Notes under the pieces: model-generated
The model's database searches: none
What the model saw: the letters and a program-made list of their open reading frames with translations, nothing else
What the model was told of the DNA's origin: nothing
Shown: positions 11,201 to 22,795 of the stretch, one piece after another
How positions within the stretch are numbered: position 1 is the first letter of the stretch
Layout: each line of letters begins with the position of its first letter
Translations under genes and position numbers: made by a program
Assembly (NCBI RefSeq): GCF_019578655.1
Contig: NC_063259.1
Span: 16,954,489-17,018,488, forward strand
DNA length: 64,000 nt
Source of the DNA: Ricinus communis
Taxonomy: Eukaryota; Streptophyta; Magnoliopsida; Malpighiales; Euphorbiaceae
Direction: 5' to 3'

Positions 11201-13060
11201 GATTGTATTATGCTACTCACAAGTATTCCCCACTTACGATATTATTTTCTAATATTTTCAAATATACCCCTCTTACGGGTCTTTTCTAAATTCTTAAATG
11301 TACCACTTTCATTGGGTTGTTTTTTTATGTTTTTAGATTTACCCCATTTACAGTGTTATTTTTTCTTACTCATAAATATATCCCATTTACGAGGTTGTTT
11401 TCTAATATTTTCAAATATACCACTTTTTACCGGGTTGTTATTTCATACTAAAAAATATACCATTCTTACGGTGTTGTCTTCTAATATTTACAAATATACC
11501 ACTCTTACAAGTTGTTTTCTAATATTTACAAATATAATCCTCTTACAGGGTTGTTTTGTCATACTTACAAATATACCTTTCTTATGGGGTTGTTTTTTAA
11601 TATTTATAAATATACCCCTCTGACGGGGTGATTTTCTCACACTCACAAATAGACCCCTCTCACGGAGTTATTTTCTTATACTTACCACTATACCTCTCTT
11701 ACAGGATTATTTTTCATACTTATAAATACACCCTTCTTATGGGGTTATTCTCTTATACTTATAAATGTACCCCTCTAACAGGGTTGTTGTTTCATACTCA
11801 GAAATATACCGCTTTTACAAGTTGTTCATCATACTCACAAATGTTTCCCACTCTTACGGGGTTGTTTTCTCATATTCAGAAATACAATCCTTTTATGGGG
11901 TTGTTTTCTCATACTCACAAATGTTACCCACTCTTACGAGGTTGTTTTCTCATATTCAGAAATACAATCCTTTTATGGGGTTATTTTCTCATACTCACAA
12001 ATATAACCTTTTACGGGGTTGTTTTCTAATATTTAAAAATACACCCCTATAATGGGATTATTTTTTTATATTAATAAATATACCCTTTTTACGGTGTTTT
12101 ATTCTCATGCTCACTGATATATCCATCTTATGTTGTTGTATTCTCATATTCATAAATATATCCCGTTTAAGGGATTGTATTCTCCTACTCACAAGTATTC
12201 TCTACTTATGAGGTAGATTTCTAATATTTATAAATATACCCCTTCTACGGAATTTTTTTATATTCTTAAATATACCCCATTTACAAGATTTTTTTTTATA
12301 TTCTTAAATGTAACTCATTTACGGGGTTGCTTTCTCATGCTCACAAATATACCATCCTTACGGGGTTGTTTTCTAATGTACCTCTTTCATGGGATTGCTA
12401 TCTCATACTAAAAACTGAACCCTTCTTATGATGTTGTCTTCTTATATTTACAAATGTACCATTTTTATGTGGTTATTTTTCTAAACTCACAAATATACCC
12501 CTCTTACAGGGTTATTTTCTAATATTTATAAATATACCCCTCTTATGTGGTTCTTTCCTCATACTTACAAATATACCCCTTTTACGGGGTTATTTTCTAA
12601 TATTTACAAATATACTCCTCTAACAAGGTTGTTTTCTCATATTAATAAATATATCCCGCTTACGGTGTTGTTTTCTCATATTTACTAGTATACCCATCTT
12701 ATAGGACTATTTTGTCATATTCATAAATATACCACATTTGTGGGATTGTATTATGCTACTCACAAGTATTCCCTACTTACGAGGTTGTTTTCTAATATTT
12801 AAGAATATACCCCTCTTACAGGATTATTTTTTTATATTTTTAAATGTAACCCATTTACGAGGTTATATTTTAATATTCTTAAATGTATCCTATTTACGGA
12901 GTTGTTTTCTCATACTCACAAATATACCCCTCTTACGGGGGTTGTTATCTAATATTTATAAATATACCCCTCTTATAGGGTTGTTTCCTTGTATTCTTAA
13001 ATATACCCGTTTTATGGGGTTGTTTTATCATTCACAAATATACCCATTTTACGGGGTTGT
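8258..13060 (+). repeat. 39-bp satellite array, plus orientation, block 1
   Basis: Head-to-tail monomers of about 39 bp containing the boxes ATACCCCTCTTACGGGG and TTGTTTTCTCATACTCAC, with three recurrent tails: CATACTCAC, AATATTTAT and CATATTCTTAA. Monomers differ from one another at many positions, with 1-3 bp indels. About 120 monomers. All frames that look coding here (for example 8245-8634, 10702-11106, 11210-11623) are the 13-codon translation of the monomer, such as HKYTPLTGLFS, and should not be read as genes. Confidence 0.95.
11831..11990 (+). repeat. Recent 80-bp duplication of a satellite dimer
   Basis: Two copies in tandem (11831-11910 and 11911-11990), each made of two monomers, nearly identical including private variants such as CATATTCAGAAATACAATCC at 11871 and 11951. 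This local identity stands out in an otherwise diverged array and indicates a late dimer-sized duplication. Confidence 0.8.
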
Positions 13061-15704
13061 AATATATTTGTAAATATCAGAAAATAATCCCATAAGACGC
13101 GTATATTTATAAATATTAGGAAATAAAACCGTAAGGTGGTATATTTCTGATGATGATATAACAACCCCGCAAGATGGGTATGTTTATAAATATTAGAAAA
13201 TAATCCCGTTAGAGGGGTATATTTGTGAGTATGAGAAAGCAACCCCATTAGAAGGGCTACATTTAAGAATATGAGAAAATAACCCCGTAAAAGGGGTACA
13301 CTTAAAAATATGAGAAAACAACTGCGTAAAAGGGATATATTATGAGTATGAGATAACAACCCCGTAAGAGGAAAATATTTATAAATATTAGAAAATAATC
13401 CCATAAGAGGGCTATATTTGTGAGTATGAGGAAACAACCTCGTAAAAGGTGTATATTCAAAGATATAAAAAAAGAAACTCGTAAGAGGGATATATTTATA
13501 AATAGTAGGAAACAAACCAGTTAGACGGATATATTTGTGAGTATGAGATAACAACCCCATAAGAGGGATATCTTTGTGAATATTACAAAATAACCCTGTT
13601 AGTGGGTTATATTTTCGAGTATGAAAACATAACCTCATTAGAGTATATTTAAGGATATAAAAAAGAATCCCATAAGAGGGTTATACTCGTAAATATTAGT
13701 AGACAACTCCGTAAGAGGGATATTTTTGTGAGTATGAGAAAACAATCCCGTAAGTGCGGTATATTTCTAAATATTTGGAAACAAACCCGTTAGACGGATA
13801 TACTTGTGAGTATGAGATAACAACCCCATAAGAGGGTATATTTATGAATATAACAAAACAAAACTGCTAGAAAGGTATGTTTGTGAGTATGAGAAAACAA
13901 CCCCATAACAGGGGTACATTTAAGAATATGAGAAAACAACCTTGCAAGAGGGGTATATTTGTTAATATTAGAAAATAACCTTGTAGGAGGGGAACATTTG
14001 TAAGTATGAGAAAACAACCCCATAATAGGAGTATATTTGTAGATATTTTAAAACAACCTCATAAAAGGGAGTATTTGTGAGTATAAGAAAACAACTCCGT
14101 AAGAGAGGTATATTTGAAAATACTAGAAAATAACCCTATATGAGGGCTATATTTGGTAGTATGAGAAACAACCCCGTTAGAGGGGTATATATGTAAATAT
14201 CAGAAAATAACCCAGTAGGAGGGGTATATTTATGAGTATGAGAAAATAACCTCGTAAGAGGATATATTTATAAGTATTAGGAAACAACCTCGTAGGAGTG
14301 GTATATTTGTAAATATTAAAAAACAATCCCATAAGACGGATATATATGTAAATATTAGAAAACAATCCCATACGGGGTGTATATTTCTAAGGATGATATA
14401 ATAACCCCGCAAGATGGATATATTTATAAATATTAGAAAACAACCCCATTAGAGAGGAACATTTGTGAGTATGAGAAAGCAACCCCATAAAAAGGGCTAT
14501 ATTTAAGAATATGAGAAGGCAACCTTGTAAAATGGACATTATTTATAAATATTAGAAAATAACCTTGTAGGAGAGGTACATTTGTAAGTATGAGAAAACA
14601 ACCCCGTAAGAGGGGTATTTTTATAAATATTAAAAAATAACCCCATGAGAGAGGTATATTAATCTGTATGAGAAAATAATCCCGTAAATGGGGTATATTT
14701 AAGAATATGAAAAAATAACCCCATAAAATGGGTATATTTATGAGTATGAGATAGCAACCCCATAAGAGGAGTATATATATAAATATTAGAAAACAATCCC
14801 GTAAGAGAGCCATATTTGTGAGTATGAGATAACAGCCTCATAAAAGGGGTATATTTAAAAATATGAAAAAAATCCTGTAAGAGGGTTCTATTCGTAAATA
14901 TTAGTAAACAACCCCATAAAATGGGTATATTTGTGAGTATGAGAAAACAACCCCAAAACAGCAGTATATTTGTAAATATTTGGAAACAAACCTGTTAGAC
15001 GGATATATTTGTGAGTATAAGATAACAACTCCGTAAGAGGGGTATATTTGTAAATATTACAAAATAAAATCGCTAGAGGGGTATGTTTGTGAGTATGAGA
15101 AAACAACCCCATAAGGGAGGTACATTTAAAAATATGAGAAAACAATCCCGTAAGAAGGTACATTAGTAAATATTAGGAGATAACCCCATAAGAGGGATAT
15201 ATTTATAAATATTAGAAAACAACCCCATTTTAGGAGTATACTAATGAGTATGAGAAAATAATCCCATAAAACGAGTACATTTAAGAATATGAGAAAACAA
15301 TCTCATAAGAGGAGAGTATATTTATGAGTATGAGATAACAACCCCATAAGAGTGGTATATTTATAAATAATAGAAAACAACCCTATAAGAAGGCTATATT
15401 AGTCAGTATGAGAAAATAGCCCCGTAAAAGGTGTATATTTAAGAATATAAAAATAGAATCCCGTAAGAGGGGTATATTCATAAATATTAGTAAACAACTT
15501 CATAAGAGGGATATGTTTGTGAGTATGAGAAACCAATCCAGTAAGAAGGGTATATTTATAAATATTAGAAAAAAAAAACCCATTAGACGGATATATTTAT
15601 GAGTGTGAGATAACAACCTCGTAAGAGGATATATTTGTGAATATTACAAAACAACCTCGTAAGAGGGTATATTAGTAAATATTAGAAAACAACCCCGTAA
15701 GAAG
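13061..15704 (-). repeat. 39-bp satellite array, minus orientation, block 2
   Basis: Same monomer as the previous block but on the other strand (boxes CCCCGTAAGAGGGGTATATTT and GAGTATGAGAAAACAA). Orientation switches between 13060 and 13061 in the sequence GGGTTGT/AATATATTTG. It ends at the target duplication of the solo LTR at 15710. The 208-codon frame at 13012-13638 is the longest satellite-derived frame in the window and crosses the orientation switch. Confidence 0.95.
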
Positions 15705-15709
15705 GGTAT
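15705..15709. repeat. Target-site duplication GGTAT, left
   Basis: The five bases GGTAT precede the solo LTR and recur directly after it at 18143-18147. In the satellite monomer this is the GGGGTATATTT position. Confidence 0.85.
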
Positions 15710-18142
15710 TATCACGACCCCACCCGTGGGCCCGTGACCGACACTAGAGAATGGGTAGGCTTAAGGCCACCGAAACCCGTAGTAAGCCTGACACTCACTG
15801 ATTTAAACAAATCTCATCTCAAATTAATATTATTAAAGCCACAATTTATCTTAACAGCTACATTCTACATAAATACTTCGGTCTGCCAGAAAAATTAGGC
15901 GAGACCCGAAACTCATAAAATTTACAACTGATACATCTACTAATTACTACTGCGGAGAATCTAAGATTTACCAATTTACATACTAAATCAAATACATCAC
16001 CCGATGATGAAGGAGTCACACTGAATAAGAGTCGAGAGGACTAACAATACGAATCAAAAATAAAAAATGAGATCGGGCCTACCCCGAGAGTGAGTTAAAA
16101 TCAAATAATCTGGGGACTATTGCATTCTTCTCAGAAAATATAGATTATTCAAATCAGTATATCAAACCATGAACGTAAATACAAATCACATTATAATCAA
16201 ATACCATAATAAATAAATAAATAAAAATATATATTTACTTTTACGGGACGAGTGGCTCAGAGAACCCTAACCCCAAATTCTAACATGACCATTTTGGCTC
16301 TCTTAATCCAATAAGATCGCGCCCCCGAGAGCAATGCTCGACCGGGACCTTACTTCCAGTCACTTAAGTATCCAAATAAGAAAATCTAGTAGCCATTCGG
16401 CTCTCTTAATCCAATAAGACTGGCGCCCCGAGAGTAATGCTCGACTAGGGACCTTACCTCCGGCAATTTACACAAATCAGCCCAGAGAGCCATGCTCGAC
16501 CAGGGCAAACCCATAAAAAATCTGATTACATGTTCATGATCATTACCGGTAAGACGCGTCCCGATGTAACCCATCGGGCGGCATGTTCTACGAAAGCCAC
16601 ATCCCTAAATCGAAATCATCACATATAATAAATATCATTGTATAATGAAATCATTCAACCATATCAAAATAACAATTAACAATTAAGAGTAAGACATCAG
16701 ACAACTCATATGGAAAACTGATTATATATGGTATTATCATAACATTACTATAATAATACTTATATTACCTTTAATAATGAATAATTCGTTGAAATTATTT
16801 ACGCTATGATACTAATAACCATATTAAGCATGAACTTTCAAAATAGCATATTAAAATCAAACTTAGCAATAGCGCAATGATTAAATGACTTTAACTCACG
16901 AATTGGGCGACCTCCTAGCTCGCTCCGGTGCCTCGGTTGGAGCGAGCCGAATGCATGATCATCTAATCACGGAAAATAATTTATCAAAACGCTGAAACAA
17001 TCGATCATTAAACCTAGGTCTAGACTCCTAGGACTGACTGTCTAAGAATCTCGACTAAGGAGAATTCTACCGAAAATTCGGCAGAACCTCCCCTACAACA
17101 CAAACATTACCCCCCGTAAAAACGGGTCCAGGACCTGCCAGAAAAACACTCCAAATATCCAACAATTTAAACAACGGGAGTCGGGTCCCCAAACTTCACT
17201 ATTTTCCGACTCCGCCACACAGCACAAAATACGACTATGGCAGGCCAACTGACACACAAATATTTTTGACTCACAAAAATCATCAAATACTCAATATAAC
17301 CCAATAGACACAATTAAACCAAGAATTTTAAAATTTTTGACTCCACTGCCAAGACGCCTCACGGCCAGCCTCCGCGCCCGAGCTCGCCACCGACTGCGGC
17401 GTCTCTCTTACTCTCTCTCTCTCTCTTCCTCTCTTCTTCCCCGATTTTCTTTCCTTTCAATATCGACATTAGGCCCCCGAGCTTTTCCTTTTTACAATTT
17501 AGTCCCTCAACTTCCTTAATTACTTACAATCTCATCCTGCAGAATTCCAATTTAACCCCCAAACTTTCCTTTAGCCTTTCAATTAAGCCCTTAACTAATT
17601 AATTTGGGCCAAACCCGAATTATTGAAAATACACAATTACACAAATACCCCTGACCGATATATTTATTTACAAAAATACCAAGCTCACAATTTTCCATTA
17701 AAACCCCATAAAAATAACATTATACTTTCAATCCTTATTCCAAAATAAATTTCTAATTTAGTCCTAACACAAAATTAAATTAAATAATCAATTTCCAACT
17801 TAAAATTTAATACTACTAATCAATTATAATACCAATTTTCCCAAAATTCTTTTATAAAAACATCCTTTATAATTTCTTCCAAAATTTTTCAATATATAAT
17901 TTTACTTATATAAATATGCATTTGGGGAAAATTTGAATAACCAAAATATAATCATTTCTCAAATAATTTACTTGAATAATTTCTTAAAATTTCAAACTAA
18001 TTGGGTATAGAAAATAACTCATTTATTTGATTAATATTAAATTTTTCATTAAATCATTTCAAATTAAACCCAATAAAAATGAAGCTAAAATTAACTTAAA
18101 TAAAAACTCATTATTAAATATATAAAAATTCCGGGTGTTACA
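15710..18142 (-). mobile_element. Solo LTR, TGTAACAC family, Ty3/gypsy type
   Basis: On the minus strand it runs from TGTAACACCCGG to GGTCGTGATA (2433 bp), flanked by GGTAT on both sides, with satellite on both sides and no internal retrotransposon sequence, hence a solo LTR. Homologous copies occupy 29389-34034 and 46070-48956. The ends resemble those of chromovirus Tekay/Del-type LTRs; that lineage call is inference. Inside is a pair of related ~85-bp segments (about 16280-16370 and 16390-16480, each with GCTCTCTTAATCCAATAAGA and GAGAGYAATGCTCGAC), a CT-rich tract at 17396-17450 and an AT-rich stretch from 17640 on. Chance frames at 16386-16574 and 17337-17519. Confidence 0.9.
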
Positions 18143-18988
18143 GGTATATTTGTAAATATTAGAAAATAAGCCCGTAAGAGGAGTATATTTATGAGTATGA
18201 GAAAAGGTAAGAGGGGTATATATATATAAATATTAGAAAACAACCCCATAAAAGGAGTATATTAATGAGTATGAGAAACAAACACCATAAAAAGCAGTAC
18301 ATTAAAGAATATGAAGAAACAATCCCGTAAGAAGAGTATATTTATGAGTATGAGATAACAATCCCACAAGAGGGGTATATTTATAAATATTAGAAAATAA
18401 TCCCGTAAGAGGGCTATATTTGTCAGTATGAGAAAATAACCCTGTAAAAGGGGTATATTTAAGAATATGAAAAAAATCCCGTAAGAAGGGTATTTATAAA
18501 TATTAGTAAAAATCTTATAAGAGGGGTATATTTGTGAATATGGAAAAACAACCCTGTAAGAAGGGTATATTTGTAAATATCAGTAAACAACCCTGTGAGA
18601 GGGATATATTTGTGAGTATGAGAAAAGAACCCCGTAAAAGCGGTACGTACATAGATATTAGAAAACAACCCCATAAGAGCGGCATATTTATGAGTATGAG
18701 AAAACAACCCCGTAAAAGTGGTACATTTAAGAATATGAAAAATCAACCCCGTAAGAGGAGTATATTTGTGAATATGAGAAAAATATGGTAAATAAAATAT
18801 ATTTATTAGTTTGAGAGAACAACACCGTAAGAAGGGTATATTTATGAATATTTGAAAATAACCCCTTAAGAGGAGTATATTTGTAAGTATGAGAAAACAA
18901 CCCCGTAAATAAATATTTATGAATATGAGAAAATAACATGTGAGAGGGGTATATTTATATATATTAGAGAACAACCTCGTAAGATAGG
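18143..18988 (-). repeat. 39-bp satellite array, minus orientation, block 3
   Basis: Starts with the right-hand GGTAT duplication (18143-18147) and continues the minus-oriented monomers to the edge of the Tat solo LTR. About 22 monomers, including several of the AAAAGGGGTA...TTTAAGAATATG subtype. The long frame at 18459-19031 is satellite translation. Confidence 0.95.
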
Positions 18989-19574
18989 TGTGGATCGCGG
19001 TTTCGAGCGTGCACCCAAGTGTGTTTGGCAACTACGACGCTGTAATACTTTTCAACCTAATAAGGAGCACGCTAACTAGTCATTGAGACTAGTGTGGAGA
19101 TGGGAGTCGCCATCAGAATAATCACCAGAAACTTTTACTAATGATTGGTGTTTATTGGATTCCATAGGAAAGTTTACGCTATAGAGAGATGGATCCAGAA
19201 GCCAACTTTCTTATTTGTGTATATTAGTCTTTAATTTTATTATTTAATAAATTATTTCTTATAAATACAAGCAATTCATACACAAGCATACCAAAACATC
19301 ATACATAATACACCTAAGTCTAGTCCATTTTAATTAACCCATCCTACATTTGATTTGTTGATCTACTTTACTAATCAATTATATGTAAGACCCACCTAGT
19401 CTAACCCAATTACCTATTACGCTATTGTATTTTAGCCCTTAAGCCTAATGAACTACTTATTATAAAAAGCCCATTCATTGTAATTTTAACCCTAATTAAG
19501 CTCAAGCTTTAACTAGACATGCTAAAACTTGCTAGTCTATTGGACTATCAGATTTATGTTAGATTAATTTTTAG

Positions 19575-21148
19575 GGTTCTTTATAGAAATACCGTTGTTT
19601 ATAATCATAATTGCATTTTAACCTCCAAAAAAGTGCTTACAAATATATGCTATTTTTAAACAAATATTTATCAAAATACGCTCAAGTTAAGTATACTAAA
19701 AATCAACTAAATATCAATCATATACCAAAAATATTTAAAAAAATCACACATCAACTAAAATCAACCGAAACTAAACAAAATTATCAAGGTAACAAAATTT
19801 ATATGAATAAAAGATAATAAAAAACCAATAAATAAAAATAAAAACTAAACAAATATAGATTAGACAATAAATAAAAAATCAACCAAAAATCAATAAAATA
19901 TAAACCATACCCCTCTTACATCCACCAAACATCAAAAAATATCAACATAAAATCATTCAAAAATAACTATGTGATATCTTAAATTTTTCTGACTTACTAT
20001 AGAGAATTTAATATTTTTCAAAATTCATTTGAGCATTAATAAATATTTTAATCCATAAAAAATTTAATTAGTTAATTATATACATATATGATTATTTTTA
20101 TGTATTATTTTTTTAAGCACATGTACCAAACATTAGAACAATAACTACACTCTCTTTCTCGAGCCCTTCCCTTTCTCTTTACCACTGTTCTTCTTCTGTC
20201 ATTTATTGGCTCTTGTTCTCTCTCTTAATTTTCTTTGTTAATTTAAATGGATTATTGAAATAAATAATGTATTAACATCACCTTTTCTCTTGAAGGGAAA
20301 AAGAAAATTTTTTTTTTCTTATCTTTCTTTTAATAAAAATATAGTCTGTCTACCGCAGTATCTAGCTCAACAAAATCTGGTTTACTCTTTATCTCTCTCT
20401 TCATATTCCTAGCTAGAGCTTATTTCAAGCCATTTTTAGTTATACAAGAGATAAAATCACCTCAAAAAAATCTTCATCTATAAGAAAAGAAACTATTTTC
20501 TAGATCTTTTTTTTTTTATCTTTTTAAGAACTTTTTTTATTGAATGTAGTTTTAGCTATGTATAGTTGTCTCTCTTTTTCTTTTGGGACAAAGTTTATAA
20601 TGGATTGCTATGAAACTTCTTCAAATGCAAAGTCTATAGCTGAAATATAACTTTCTTAAACAAAAAAATTGAAATGGGTTGTTCTAAGCTTTATAGCTCG
20701 CCATTCTTCACCAACTTCACCGTTCTTTGTTACTTTCTTTCTGTTCTTCTTTTCTGATCGCCATTCAACATGGAACTCCTAACATAGGACCTCGACGACA
20801 TCACGAGCTCTCCTCTGCTACCAGCCTCATCGGAAACGATCCAATATCGGTGAAGTAAAGAGAAGAAGTCACCGCCTCGCTATTTTTCATAGATAGCCTG
20901 CTTGCTGGCATTTTTTGACTGATTTGAGGCTAAAATTAGTTTCTCTGCCCTTCTCAAACGTATATCTGTAAAGTTGTAACCTTTGACATCCCTTGGCTGG
21001 TGAAGAAGATTAATGAGATTGAAAAAATTGGCTTCTCTCACAAAAGCATAAAAATGTAAAGATGAAGAGTAAAAATGCAAGAAATTAAATCAAGAGGTAT
21101 TTTTGTAATTATTTTTTTTAGAGAAAAAATATTTTTGTAATTAATCAT
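19575..21148. mobile_element. Inserted element in the LTR, possibly Mutator-like
   Basis: Absent from the homologous LTR at 5050-5070, where AATTTTTAG runs straight into the next LTR bases. Here AATTTTTAG (19566-19574) and AATTTTTAA (21149-21157) flank 1574 bp of unrelated sequence, a 9-bp duplication with one mismatch, the size made by Mutator-like transposases. Terminal inverted repeats are not convincing: both ends carry AATYATAATT-like and oligo-A/C words only. The core (20150-20880) has mixed GC content, e.g. CTACCAGCCTCATCGG, unlike the rest, and could be captured host sequence. No transposase frame is seen; the 66-codon frame at 20880-21080 is unrecognised. Confidence 0.45.
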
Positions 21149-21423
21149 AATTTTTAACTCTAAGTCTATGTGGTCCATTTTTAATTAATCAATCACATAA
21201 TTATATATTTGATTAATATTCAGTAAACAAAAAAATAAACAAAATAAAGTAGAAAACAAAACCTAATTATTACAACTCAGCCTACGACTACGATTATGAA
21301 AAAGAAAGACCTAAAAACTATACAGAGGCTGACAATACATCAAAAATCACCAAAAATACATAAAAATAGGTGTTCGGTTTGAAAAACTGATTAGCTCTAT
21401 GTGAAGAGCCGATTAACTCAACG

Positions 21424-21441
21424 AAGAGCCAATTGGCTCTT
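21424..21441. repeat. 18-bp perfect palindrome in the Tat LTR
   Basis: AAGAGCCAATTGGCTCTT reads the same on both strands. Imperfect relatives of the word AGAGCCRATYGGCTCT recur in all three copies of this LTR family (about 5317, 5332, 6426, 6895, 7985, 21405, 22531). Could be a cluster of protein-binding sites in the LTR; function unknown. Confidence 0.7.
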
Positions 21442-22795
21442 CCTTAAGCCGATCAACTTTAGGCTCCCCAAGTTGATTTCTTGGATTATCAATACAATTT
21501 CACATCCCTAGAGCCAAATTTCATATGCACAGACATTAAAAATTAATTAGAATGAGAGAAAATAGATAAGAAAAAACAAAATGAAAGAAGCAGAAATTGA
21601 TTAAACAATCAAAAACCCTAAAATACTAAAAGCTTTAAATATCATAAACTGATAGAAAACAAATTAGAACAAAAGAATCACGCTTAACTAGTTTAATTGC
21701 TTAATCATAATGACAAATAAATCCAAATATAAATCCTATAACATAATTCTAATTAAATCTAAAATCCTAGTTGGCAAAACGTCAAAACTTAAAACCCTAA
21801 GTGCTTATTATTAGATTTAAAACCCTATTGTTATGCATATTCATGAAAACCTGTCATAGATCGAAATTCTAATCATATTTCTAAGAACAAATAATATAAA
21901 AAAGAAAAAAAAAAGAAAAAGGAATGAAAGAACCAATTTTATGATGAATGCGGATGTAGGGTGGAAAGAACCTTCAGGTTGTCACCGTGAATGTTGGATC
22001 TGCGAGTCTCAAGCAATGAGAATGCGGTTTAATTAAAAACCAGGTAGGAATCCAGTGTTGGATCTTAGAGAAACCTTATGTCAATTGAAGAACAGTTACT
22101 AGAAACAATCTTTCTTCAGTGGTTAGTTTCCTAAAATGGTTCTTTCTTCAATGGCTTAGATTATCTGATGATGACTATGATCGATAGTAATTTTCTTTCT
22201 TTTTCATTTTGATTTTCTCTCTGTTCTTTCTTTCTCATTGTCTCTCCTATATTGATTTCACTTACAACCCCTTTTTTTTCAGTTCTTCCTCCCCTGAAAT
22301 CCTAAAACACCTCTTTCTATTTATTGAGATAGGGTTTCAAAGGACACTATAAAGAAAGGGATATATTTTAGGAATATCAATGAATATCTCAATTTATTTA
22401 TTTAAAATTTAAATAATCATCGATAAAACGATGATTATCATTAAGGAATCCTTATAGAATCTGCATCTAGATGTGAAATCATCCCAAAAACTGACATCAG
22501 ACCGTCAAAATTTCAATTGGTTCTATGAAGAGCTGATTGGCTCTATGAAGGAAGTTTGAAAAGTTATAATTTGGTCCCTGATTTTGTAATTACTGTCGTT
22601 TTGACCCTCAAACTTAATTTTTCTGACAATTAGGTCCAAATTGATTTCAAAAAGATAATTCCAACTAGATTAAACTAGTCCCTAGCCTCGGATTCACCTG
22701 TTTTTCACCTTTTGAGACCTAAGAAGGTAGTAACTTTCATCATAGGGTTTTCTGTTTCTCCCTCAATATCTGAATCCGAAAAAAGGGTGCTCACA

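Larger units (their letters stand above)
18989..22795 (-). mobile_element. Solo LTR, Tat/Ogre type, with internal insertion
   Basis: Minus strand runs TGTGAGCACCC to GATCCACA, satellite on both sides, no gag, pol or primer site attached. It aligns with 4477-6697 except for an insertion at 19575-21148; without it the LTR is about 2.2 kb, like the other copy. Flanks are ATAGG (18984-18988) and ATGAG (22796-22800), a weak possible 5-bp duplication with two mismatches, consistent with an old insertion. Confidence 0.8.

Noticed and set aside
8258..13060. CRISPR array
   Set aside because: Repeats are contiguous with no unique spacers, diverged, and the surrounding sequence is a plant nuclear genome.
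13012..13638. 208-codon ORF with regular 13-residue repeats, looking like a repeat protein
   Set aside because: It is the translation of 39-bp satellite monomers and crosses the point where the array changes orientation; equivalent frames are open in several phases and on both strands.
18459..19031. 190-codon ORF of SHTHKYTPLTGLF-type repeats
   Set aside because: Satellite translation; its N-terminal part runs into the Tat LTR edge, so it has no constant gene structure.
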